From positions 1-5,040 of the forward strand of contig JAEWWY010000377.1 in NCBI GenBank assembly GCA_023458835.1: 5,040 nt of DNA, in the 5' to 3' direction. Positions 1 through 5,040 of the stretch are shown here, piece after piece; the stretch's first letter is position 1; each line of letters begins with the position of its first letter. The translations under genes were made by a program, and so were the position numbers. The stretch comes from Bacillota bacterium (GTDB taxonomy: Bacteria; Bacillota; Clostridia; Christensenellales; Aristaeellaceae). The notes under the pieces were generated by a model. That model was not told the origin of the DNA, ran no database searches, and saw only the letters and a list, made by a program, of their open reading frames with translations.

Positions 1-257
1 TCCATCAATCATGCATGGGCTACTTTCATTGTACCCACAAAACGGAAGGAGAAAACATAACAAACGCTGCCGGCGGGGCTTGGAAGCTGACAATTCCTTC
101 ATTGCGTGCACCCGCCGCCGGCAAAACAGGCGCCCCCTGCCGCCAGCGGATGGCCGGAAGCACCTGCTCTGCACATATGCCTATGCCTGGAAGATCATAT
201 CCGATATCCCCCTCATGGCGCGCACCCCACCATATTGCTCCTGGAAGAAACGCCCGG
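1..257. other. Non-coding or unassigned stretch downstream of GH125
   Basis: No frame on either strand has a convincing ribosome binding site, start and protein-like composition. The open frames that cross it are continuations of shadows of the GH125 gene. A minus-strand TACAAT at 33-28 resembles a -10 hexamer but has no good -35. The only structure I support is the hairpin at 68-123. A further gene of the operon could begin to the left of position 1. Confidence 0.5.
68..123 (-). terminator. Imperfect hairpin downstream of GH125, weak terminator candidate
   Basis: TGCCGGCGG (68-76) pairs exactly with CCGCCGGCA (115-123), and two more G-C pairs form if G114 is bulged, giving 11 bp around a loop of about 33 nt. 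On the minus strand the stem is followed by a T-rich but broken stretch (GCGTTTGTTATGTTTTCT). It begins 135 nt after the GH125 stop. The long loop and interrupted T-run make it a poor intrinsic terminator, yet it is the best candidate in view for the operon's end. Confidence 0.3.
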
Positions 258-1580
258 TCATCCCCCTTGCGCGCGCAGCCACGCCGCCGCCGCGTCCGCC
301 GTCCGGATAAGGGCGCCTTCCTCGTGCAGCCGGTAGAGCAGCTCGCCAAAAAGGGAATTGGCCCAGGCGAACCAAGGGCGGGTATAATTTTCCGGTGCAT
401 TGGGGTCAAAGCTTTCATGCATGAAGCATGTCCCCCCATGGGTACTGATCAGCATGCCCAGCAGCGCCGCCAGCTCCTGCGGGTCCCTTGCGGTCATCGC
501 CTGCACGCACAGGGCGATGGGCCACACGTAGCCCTGCGGGGTGTGGGGGCTGCCCACGCCCCGGGCCAGCGCGCCCTTGTAATAGTAGCGGTTGTCCGAG
601 CTTAGAACAAAGGCGCGGGTGCGCAGGTACAGCGGGTCATCCATGGCACAGACCTCCAGCAAGGGCAGGGAAAGCAGGCTGGGAACGTTGGCGTCGTCCA
701 TCAGCTCATAATGGCCCATGCCATCCGTTTCATAGGCGTATATCTCGCCGTGGACGGGATGGGTCACCATGCCATGCGCGGCGATCCCCCGGGTGATCTC
801 CTCCCGCAGGCGCGCCGCCCCGGCCTCAAGCTCCCTGTAGCCAAGGAGCAGCGCAAATTCCCTGACCCATTGCAGGGCACGGGCCGCAAACAGATTCGCC
901 GGGATCAGATAGCCCAGGGCGCAGGCATCGTCGCTGGGCCGAAAGCCGGACCAGGTCATGCCGGTGTATGCAACCGGCGCCCCCAGCCCTCCCTGGCACA
1001 AGGTATCGCTTTTCGGGCAATTGTCCCGCTCAAAGCGGTAGGTGCTTTGCTCCCGGTGGTGCTGCTCCGTGGAAAAAACTGAGACGATGGCGTGCAGCGC
1101 CTCATGGAAAGCATCAGTCAGGAACCTTGTGCGCCCGGTCCGTTCATACAGCCGGTGTGCCAACAGCATGGGATAGCAAAGGGAATCCGCCTCATACTTG
1201 CGCTCCCACACCCAGGGGCCCTGGGGCGGCCTGTCCTCATGAAGCCGCGCACCACCGGCCCCCCGGTTGAACGCGTTGGCGTAAGGATCGATCCGGATAT
1301 ATTCCACCTGCCGTGCCAGTAAACCTTCCAGAAGCGCGGCGACCTCCCCGTGCTGCGCAAACCGCACATAGTGCAGCACCTGCGCGGTGGAATCCCGCAG
1401 CCACATGGCCGGGATATCCCCGGTGATGATGAACGCGGTGCCGTCCTCCAATAGCGAGGTGGTGGTGTCCAGCGTATTGAGAAAGCATTGGCGGAACATC
1501 CGCCGCAGCTCCCCATGCTCTTGAAGCCTGGTCAGGGCATCCGACAGGTATGCCTCAATGATGCGTTTTGCCGCTTTCAT
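258..1580 (-). CDS. GH125 exo-alpha-1,6-mannosidase (DUF1237 family), cytoplasmic
   Basis: This 440-residue protein is a glycoside hydrolase of family 125, which are inverting, metal-independent exo-alpha-1,6-mannosidases with an (alpha/alpha)6 fold. Family-like motifs run through the whole length: GDIPAMWLRDS (54-64), WERKYEADSLCYP (125-137), TGMTWSGFRPSDDA (206-219), ETDGMGHYELMDDANVPSLL (284-303), GSPHTPQGYVW (343-353) and CFMHESFDP, then YTRPWFAWANSLF (385-411). From memory of the Clostridium perfringens enzyme (acid near D220, base near E393), the catalytic pair here should be D217 or D218 and E389. Length is normal for the family (about 430) and nothing looks truncated. There is no signal peptide, so it should act inside the cell on imported mannosides. 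The ATG at 1580 is chosen because GAGGT lies 5 nt upstream; the in-frame ATG at 1700 would run through a hairpin and adds no family sequence. It follows the binding-protein gene after a 130-nt structured spacer. Family call is very secure; exact natural substrate is inferred. Confidence 0.95.
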   Translation of the reverse strand: MKAAKRIIEAYLSDALTRLQEHGELRRMFRQCFLNTLDTTTSLLEDGTAFIITGDIPAMWLRDSTAQVLHYVRFAQHGEVAALLEGLLARQVEYIRIDPYANAFNRGAGGARLHEDRPPQGPWVWERKYEADSLCYPMLLAHRLYERTGRTRFLTDAFHEALHAIVSVFSTEQHHREQSTYRFERDNCPKSDTLCQGGLGAPVAYTGMTWSGFRPSDDACALGYLIPANLFAARALQWVREFALLLGYRELEAGAARLREEITRGIAAHGMVTHPVHGEIYAYETDGMGHYELMDDANVPSLLSLPLLEVCAMDDPLYLRTRAFVLSSDNRYYYKGALARGVGSPHTPQGYVWPIALCVQAMTARDPQELAALLGMLISTHGGTCFMHESFDPNAPENYTRPWFAWANSLFGELLYRLHEEGALIRTADAAAAWLRAQGG

Positions 1581-1609
1581 CTTGACCTCTTTTTTGCGTA
1601 TTCGCAGGA

Positions 1610-1650
1610 GAAACCGGCGCGGCAATGAAGTTTCACTCCGCGCCGGTTTC
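1610..1650 (-). repeat. 13-bp perfect inverted repeat (stem-loop), possible attenuator or partial terminator
   Basis: Arms GAAACCGGCGCGG (1610-1622) and its exact reverse complement (1638-1650) enclose 15 nt. Inside the loop TGAA (1626-1629) and TTCA (1632-1635) can pair further. On the minus strand the stem ends in GGUUUC and is followed by UCC, not a long U tract, so intrinsic termination would be inefficient. The GH125 ribosome binding site (1585-1589) lies outside the stem and is not sequestered by it. Confidence 0.65.
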
Positions 1651-1688
1651 CCTGCGCCATGCCACGGAAGGAATGGTACCGCCCCCTC

Positions 1689-1709
1689 CCGCGGCGTCAT
1701 GCGCCGCGG
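1689..1709 (-). repeat. 8-bp GC-only hairpin directly after the binding-protein stop codon
   Basis: Arms CCGCGGCG (1689-1696) and CGCCGCGG (1702-1709) flank a 5-nt loop. The hairpin begins 1 nt beyond the TAA stop of the binding-protein gene on the minus strand and is followed by a purine run (GAGGGGG), not by T residues. That placement suits protection of the upstream message from 3' exonucleases; function is inferred. Confidence 0.55.
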
Positions 1710-1710
1710 A

Positions 1711-2988
1711 TTATTTTGAGCTTTCGATCACCTCATTGATCTCCGTGACCAGGGCGTCCAGTTCCGCCACAGGGCGTTCCCCGGTGATAAAGGTGTTCCA
1801 CTCGGCCTCCAGGAATTTTTGGGCCTTTGCGCCCCAGGGATCCAGGAAGCGTACGGGCAGCTTGATCTCAGCGTTGAGCATGTAATCCAGCGCGTCGGCC
1901 ATGTCCTTGGCGCCGGCCTCGGTCAGCTTGGCATAGTAGCCCTCCGCGGCGGCCATGAAGGCAGGCGGCGCAACGGGAGTCTGGCCCAACACTTCCTTGT
2001 AGGTTTCAGATTCCAGGAACTTGAGCACCTTGAAGGCCGCTTCCGCGTTGCTGGGCTGGGCATTGATGCACCAGCCCACCGCGTCGATGATCTGGGCGTT
2101 CTTATTCACCAGGGGCGAGGGGGCGTAGCCCCACTTCAGGGTGTCGGGCGCGTTGCGGATGATCTCGTCCGCGGCCCACTGGCCGTACTTGAACATGGGG
2201 ATGGCGCCCTGCATGAAGTTGGCGGTGATATTGGTTTCATCCCAGGTGGGCGGGGTGATGGCGCCGCTCTTGATCGCCCCGGAAATGAGGGTGACGCCCT
2301 CCCGGAAGCTATTGGAGGCCTGCACCTTGCTCACCGGGAAAATCGCATCACAGAAGCCTGAACCATCCTTGGAGGCGGAGTAGATGGCGGTTTGAAATAC
2401 GTCGTTGCCCTTGTGGCACAGGCCGAACCGGCCGCTGGCCGTATCCTTGAGGGCCTCTGCCGCCGCGACCATATCCGCGTAGGTCCAGCCGATGGCAGGA
2501 TACGTAAGGCCGGCGTCGTCAAAGAATTGCTTGTTGTAGAAAATCCCGTACATGTTGATCAGCCCCGGCAATCCCACAACGCGTTCGCCGTTGGTGTAGG
2601 TAACCAAAACGCCGGGGTAGAAGCCCTTCACAAAGTCCGGGTCCGCATCCAGGAAGGGCTTGAGGTCCAGCACCAGCTCGTTGGCGTCATAGTTCAGGGC
2701 CATGTCGTTGCCCACCATGAAGATATCCGGGGCAATGCCGGCCGCCAGCATTTCCTGCAGCTTGATGCCGTAGTCGGTCAGCGGGGAGGGCTCCAGCTCC
2801 ACCTTGATGCCCGGGTTTTCAGCCATGAACTTATCCATGGTGGCGAGAATCGCCTTGTTCATGGCTTCGCCTTCCCAGGTCATGAAACGGATGACCACAT
2901 CGTCGGCGAATGCAGCCGTCGGCAGGGCCATGCACACCAGCACGGTCAGCGCGAGGAACAGGGCAGCAAAGGAACGTATCGCCTTCAT
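1711..2988 (-). CDS. Extracellular sugar ABC transporter substrate-binding protein (SBP_bac_1/MalE-like, CUT1)
   Basis: This 425-residue protein should capture an oligosaccharide outside the membrane and deliver it to the two permeases encoded just upstream. Residues 1-28 form a signal peptide: positive start MKAIR, a hydrophobic core to about residue 22, and an AFA cleavage site before DD. The mature part opens with VVIRFMTWEG and has helix ENPGIKVELEPSP, then APDIFMVGND (86-95), GLPGLINMYGIFYNKQFF with DDAGL following (139-161), and ANFMQGAIPMFKYGQW (236-251), the usual layout of family 1 sugar-binding proteins. Length is typical. The ATG at 2988 has AGGAGG (2997-3002) 8 nt upstream; the longer open frame to 3237 has no signal-like start and overlaps permease coding sequence, so it is rejected. 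Cys19 is in VLVC, which does not match a lipobox, so lipid anchoring is not expected. It lies 29 nt after the second permease. Substrate cannot be read from sequence; mannosides are suggested by GH125 next door. Confidence 0.93.
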   Translation of the reverse strand: MKAIRSFAALFLALTVLVCMALPTAAFADDVVIRFMTWEGEAMNKAILATMDKFMAENPGIKVELEPSPLTDYGIKLQEMLAAGIAPDIFMVGNDMALNYDANELVLDLKPFLDADPDFVKGFYPGVLVTYTNGERVVGLPGLINMYGIFYNKQFFDDAGLTYPAIGWTYADMVAAAEALKDTASGRFGLCHKGNDVFQTAIYSASKDGSGFCDAIFPVSKVQASNSFREGVTLISGAIKSGAITPPTWDETNITANFMQGAIPMFKYGQWAADEIIRNAPDTLKWGYAPSPLVNKNAQIIDAVGWCINAQPSNAEAAFKVLKFLESETYKEVLGQTPVAPPAFMAAAEGYYAKLTEAGAKDMADALDYMLNAEIKLPVRFLDPWGAKAQKFLEAEWNTFITGERPVAELDALVTEINEVIESSK

Positions 2989-3017
2989 TGGGGTTTCCTC
3001 CTTTTTCCTCTTGGGCT

Positions 3018-3890
3018 TTATTTTAAGGCCGCGCTGTTCAGCGAGCCCAACCCAGACATGAAGTAGCGCTGCAGCAGCAGAAACACGATCAGGATCGGCA
3101 GGATATACAGCAGATCCGCCGCCATGAAGTAGTTCCAGGACACGGCATAGCTGCTGGAAAACTGCTTGATGGCAATGGAGAGAGACCAAATCTCCTTCTT
3201 GTGCAGGTATAACAGGGGGTTGAGGTAATCGTTCCAACTGCCCTGAACCGCCATGATGATGATGACCATCATTGCGGGCTTGACCATAGGCGCCAGCACC
3301 CGCATCAGGATGGTCAGGTGGCCTGCGCCGTCTATCCGCGCCGCCTCGTCAAAGGAACGGGGGATGGACATGAAATTCTGGCGCAGCAGGAAGGTGTAAA
3401 ACGGCGCGCCCAAGTACGCGGGCACGATCAGCGGCCAGAAGGTGTTGATCCATTTGAGCTTTGAAAACAGCATGAAGATGGGGATGGTGCCGATCATGCC
3501 TGGCAGCATCATGCTGCCGATGATCAGATAGAACCAGAGCTTTCGGCCCGGAAAGCGGATGCGGGCGATGGCGTAACCAACCAGCAGGCAGGAAAGAAGC
3601 TGGCCGATGGTGGACATCAAGGTGATGAACATCGTCACGCCAAAAGCGTTGAAAAAGCCCATTTTCTCCATGGCAGTGGGAAAGTTGCCCCAGTTGAACT
3701 CCCTGGGTAGGATTTCGGGGGGCATCATGAAAATGGTGTCGTTCGCTTTGAGCGCCATGGTAATCATCCATAGCAGCGGCGTGACCATCAGCACCGCGAA
3801 CAGGCACAGTACCACAAAGCGCAGGGTCAGATAAAAGGCGTTGCGCTGTTTCACGCTGTGGAGAAAGATTAAGGGCCGGGAGTGTGTCAA
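3018..3890 (-). CDS. Sugar ABC transporter permease, MalG/UgpE/LacG type (TTG start)
   Basis: This 290-residue inner-membrane protein is one half of the translocation pore of a CUT1 sugar importer. Hydrophobic segments lie near residues 22-46, 82-108, 117-141, 148-170, 204-220 and 256-276. The cytoplasmic EAA loop that docks with the ATPase is visible as DEAARIDGAG (181-190) followed by ILMRVLAPM (194-202). The C-terminal QRYFMSGLGS resembles the QRYF..G ending of this subfamily. The start is set at TTG 3890-3888 because AGGAGG (3899-3904) is 8 nt upstream, the same spacing as for the first permease and the binding protein. A GTG at 3899 is in frame, but it overlaps that Shine-Dalgarno and could not be used with it. 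The gene starts 12 nt after the first permease ends, and the Shine-Dalgarno runs into the TAG stop of that gene, implying coupled translation. No ATPase gene follows. Confidence 0.93.
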   Translation of the reverse strand: MTHSRPLIFLHSVKQRNAFYLTLRFVVLCLFAVLMVTPLLWMITMALKANDTIFMMPPEILPREFNWGNFPTAMEKMGFFNAFGVTMFITLMSTIGQLLSCLLVGYAIARIRFPGRKLWFYLIIGSMMLPGMIGTIPIFMLFSKLKWINTFWPLIVPAYLGAPFYTFLLRQNFMSIPRSFDEAARIDGAGHLTILMRVLAPMVKPAMMVIIIMAVQGSWNDYLNPLLYLHKKEIWSLSIAIKQFSSSYAVSWNYFMAADLLYILPILIVFLLLQRYFMSGLGSLNSAALK

Positions 3891-3898
3891 GCGCGCCA

Positions 3899-3904
3899 CC
3901 TCCT
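3899..3904 (-). promoter_or_regulatory. Ribosome binding site AGGAGG overlapping the upstream stop codon
   Basis: On the minus strand TTAGGAGGTG contains the TAG stop of the first permease (3905-3903) and a full AGGAGG. It is 8 nt before TTG 3890 and overlaps GTG 3899, so it decides in favour of the TTG start. Stop codon and ribosome binding site overlap suggests translational coupling of the two permeases in equal amounts. Confidence 0.8.
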
Positions 3905-4823
3905 AATTTTCGCTCTCATAGTACACGTAGTTGTCGGATACCCGGAACACGATGACCGTAAAGACCAGGATGATGAAGAACAGCAGCCACACCAGCGCCA
4001 TGGCGTATCCATACTCCCGCAGATCAAAGGCCGAGCGGTAAATTTGAAAATTCAAGAAATTTGTCCGCAGGTTGGGGCTGCCGTTGACGGTCATAATCAG
4101 GGCGGGATTGAGCACCTGGAAGCCGGCGATCAGACCGGTGATCAACTGCAGGAAAAGTACCGGCGTCATCATGGGAATGGTAATGCGAAAGAACTTCTGC
4201 AGGCCGCTGGCGCCATCCACATCAGCCACCTCATACAGCTCCGCCGGCACCGACTGCAGGCCGCTGAGAAAAATGATCATCTGGCTACCGCAGCCCCAGA
4301 CGGCCACGATGGTCAGCGCTCCCATCACGGAATCCTCCCCCTCCAGCCACCGGCTCACAGGCAGGCCGATGCTGCGCAGCATGCCGTTTGCCAGGCCAAA
4401 GGCCGGATCGAAGATGAACTTCCACAGTACCAGCGAGGCCACCGCCGGGATGACCACCGGCAGGTAATAGACCGTGCGGAAGATCCGGATGCCTGTCATC
4501 TTCTTGTTCAGCAGCACCGCCAGCAGCAGCCCAACCACCAGCGTGGCCGGCACCGTCATGAAAACATAGCTCAGCGTGGCCTTGATGGAAGGAAGAAAGG
4601 TGGGGTCCTTGGTGAACATCCATTTGAAGTTGTCCAGCCCCACGAACTTCACCTTGCCAAAGCCGCCGTATTCGCACAGTGAGTAATAGGCGGAGGTGAT
4701 CAGCGGATAGATGATGAACAGGGAAAATCCAATAAGGGTGGGGATCATGAACAGGTAGCCCGTCACCCCCTCCCGGATGCGCCTTCTCCGGACACCCGGC
4801 GTAACGGCTGCCATTCTCAGCAT
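3903..4823 (-). CDS. Sugar ABC transporter permease, MalF/UgpA/LacF type
   Basis: This 306-residue membrane protein is the first pore subunit of the CUT1 importer. A short basic N-terminus (VRRRRIREG, 11-19) precedes six hydrophobic segments near residues 21-48, 82-105, 113-137, 165-189, 217-244 and 271-293. The EAA loop for contact with the ATPase reads ELYEVADVDGASGLQKFFRI (195-214), then TIPMMTP. Motifs GFSLFIIYPLITS and RTVYYLPVVIPAVA are characteristic of this subfamily, and length is usual for it. Start ATG 4823 has AGGAGG (4832-4837) 8 nt upstream; a nearer ATG at 4830 is in another frame and too close to the site. It is the first clearly identifiable gene of the block, 12 nt ahead of the second permease. 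The partner ATPase is not in this window, which is common where one ATPase serves several sugar importers. Confidence 0.95.
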   Translation of the reverse strand: MLRMAAVTPGVRRRRIREGVTGYLFMIPTLIGFSLFIIYPLITSAYYSLCEYGGFGKVKFVGLDNFKWMFTKDPTFLPSIKATLSYVFMTVPATLVVGLLLAVLLNKKMTGIRIFRTVYYLPVVIPAVASLVLWKFIFDPAFGLANGMLRSIGLPVSRWLEGEDSVMGALTIVAVWGCGSQMIIFLSGLQSVPAELYEVADVDGASGLQKFFRITIPMMTPVLFLQLITGLIAGFQVLNPALIMTVNGSPNLRTNFLNFQIYRSAFDLREYGYAMALVWLLFFIILVFTVIVFRVSDNYVYYESEN

Positions 4824-4851
4824 TGCACATACCTCCTATTCATTTTTTGAT

Positions 4852-4980
4852 TCACACTTCATAAAAGGGCATCATCGCGTCATAGCCGGGGTAGGCATTC
4901 ACGCGGCAGGTCCGCACCGGACGGCCTGCGGCGGATAAGACCAAAGAGCCGGTGCATGGCCGGATAAGGTTGATATGCGC
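4852..4980 (-). other. GC-rich leader, or C-terminal tail of an upstream gene (unresolved)
   Basis: The minus strand here has an open frame that ends in TGA at 4852-4854 and has no stop up to the window edge. The last residues read VNAYPGYDAMMPFYEV and the codon third positions of this stretch are about 70% G/C by my count, as in a real gene. Its stop is 28 nt before the first permease start, similar to the 29-nt gap between the second permease and the binding protein. Against coding, the same frame beyond 4980 enters an AT-rich tract that does not look like protein-coding DNA. The only ATG there (5001-4999, giving 49 residues) lacks a ribosome binding site. I do not recognise the peptide. 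It may be a roughly 130-nt untranslated leader, a small leader peptide, a gene remnant, or the end of an upstream gene. Confidence 0.3.
4906..4929 (-). repeat. Bulged stem-loop in the region upstream of the first permease
   Basis: GCAGG (4906-4910) pairs with CCTGC (4925-4929), and TCCG (4911-4914) pairs with CGGA (4918-4921), around a 3-nt loop with a 3-nt bulge at 4922-4924. That gives 9 bp, about 70 nt before the first permease ribosome binding site. No U-run follows, so it is not a terminator. It may be chance in GC-rich DNA. Confidence 0.3.
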
Positions 4981-5040
4981 TTTATAAATAAGATATATCA
5001 TTTTTGAGGAATATATAACATAATATGCTATTGCACGCGC
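4981..5040 (-). promoter_or_regulatory. AT-rich probable promoter region of the transporter operon
   Basis: By my count only about a quarter of these 60 bases are G/C, against a GC-rich surround, which is the usual look of a promoter in such a genome. On the minus strand there are -10-like hexamers: TATAAA at 4986-4981, TATATC preceded by TGA (extended -10 form) at 4997-4992, and TATATT at 5015-5010. None has a convincing -35 TTGACA partner at 16-18 bp, so I cannot name the start point. The tract also contains the palindrome at 5015-5031 and the 8-bp palindrome GATATATC at 4992-4999. A divergent promoter for a gene beyond the window is also possible. Confidence 0.45.
5015..5031. promoter_or_regulatory. 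17-bp imperfect palindrome, candidate operator
   Basis: ATAACATAATATGCTAT is symmetric about position 5023 with 7 of 8 pairs matching (the one mismatch is the A/G step at 5018 versus 5028). It lies in the AT-rich tract and touches a -10-like hexamer. A short odd-length palindrome in this place is what a LacI-, GntR- or similar regulator site looks like, but AT-rich DNA makes such symmetry by chance fairly often, and no regulator gene is in the window. It does not match the catabolite-repression cre consensus. Confidence 0.3.

Larger units (their letters stand above)
1581..1710 (-). promoter_or_regulatory. Structured spacer between binding protein and GH125 genes (two stem-loops)
   Basis: The 130-nt gap carries two perfect-stem inverted repeats. 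The first (arms 1689-1696 and 1702-1709, 8 bp of G/C only, 5-nt loop) starts immediately after the binding-protein stop codon. The second (arms 1610-1622 and 1638-1650, 13 bp, 15-nt loop with a nested TGAA/TTCA pairing) sits 29 nt before the GH125 start. Neither is followed by a clean U-run on the minus strand, so they look more like mRNA 3'-end stabilisers, processing points or partial terminators than full terminators. The likely effect, by analogy with other binding-protein transcripts, is more binding protein than downstream enzyme; this is inference. Confidence 0.6.

Noticed and set aside
1..60. GGAAGGAG on the plus strand near 44-51, resembling a ribosome binding site
   Set aside because: No ATG, GTG or TTG follows at proper spacing; only ATA is near, and the frames beyond are shadows.
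383..388. TATAAT hexamer on the plus strand
   Set aside because: It lies inside conserved GH125 codons (N-Y-T) with no -35 partner and no plus-strand gene downstream.
414..425. Perfect 12-bp palindrome TTCATGCATGAA
   Set aside because: It falls on the codons for the conserved F-M-H-E of the GH125 active-site motif, so protein sequence explains it better than a binding site.
15..605. 196-codon plus-strand open frame over the GH125 3' end
   Set aside because: Arginine-, proline- and alanine-rich shadow composition; overlaps conserved GH125 motifs on the other strand.
1581..1700. N-terminal extension of GH125 by 40 residues from ATG 1700
   Set aside because: That ATG lies in the loop of a hairpin, has no usable ribosome binding site at normal spacing, and the added residues are basic and translated across the 13-bp stem.
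2392..3066. 224-codon plus-strand open frame opposite the binding-protein gene
   Set aside because: Antisense shadow; the translation shows no recognisable family and the opposite strand encodes a clear binding protein.
2989..3237. N-terminal extension of the binding protein by 83 residues
   Set aside because: It would overlap the second permease's coding region and place the signal peptide internally; the ATG at 2988 has an ideal ribosome binding site.
3882..4682. 266-codon open frame on the plus strand opposite the first permease
   Set aside because: It is exactly antisense to a well-supported permease, its product is rich in H, Q, D and R without domain features, and it has no ribosome binding site. 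High GC makes such shadows common.
4933..4968. Repeated GGATAAG (4933-4939 and 4962-4968), also seen near 304
   Set aside because: Seven-base repeats of this kind are expected by chance and the copies have no regular spacing or shared flanks.

Overview
The window holds one minus-strand operon-like block that reads from right to left: two sugar ABC permeases, a secreted substrate-binding protein, and a family GH125 exo-alpha-1,6-mannosidase. The DNA is GC-rich in the genes (estimated by eye at near 60%) and the genes have strong AGGAGG ribosome binding sites. Protein style resembles GC-rich Clostridia (for example gut or rumen Christensenellales-like lineages). The binding protein has a signal-peptidase-I signal and no lipobox, so a diderm such as a spirochaete cannot be excluded. 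The taxonomic guess is weak.

Layout, in transcription order (high to low coordinates): 4981-5040 is a strikingly AT-rich tract with -10-like hexamers and a 17-bp imperfect palindrome, probably the promoter/operator zone. 4852-4980 is GC-rich, carries an open minus frame ending 28 nt before the first permease, and a bulged hairpin; it is either a leader or the tail of an upstream gene. 3903-4823 is the first permease (UgpA/LacF/MalF type). 3018-3890 is the second permease (UgpE/LacG/MalG type), best started at a TTG codon. 1711-2988 is the solute-binding protein. 1581-1710 is a 130-nt spacer with two perfect-stem hairpins. 258-1580 is GH125. 1-257 has no gene I can support, only an imperfect hairpin that may be a terminator.

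How the genes fit together: the binding protein and two permeases form a CUT1-type oligosaccharide importer. No ATPase gene is present, so a shared ATPase encoded elsewhere (MsmK/MsiK-like) is the natural assumption. GH125 has no signal peptide and should act in the cytoplasm, removing alpha-1,6-linked mannose from what the importer brings in. The likely substrates are alpha-mannose-containing oligosaccharides from host N-glycans, yeast mannan or similar material. The transporter's substrate is inferred only from this gene neighbourhood. I found no tRNA, rRNA, insertion sequence or CRISPR array, and nothing that I would call a new system; the most distinctive points are the spacer hairpins, the TTG start, the absent lipobox and the upstream palindrome.
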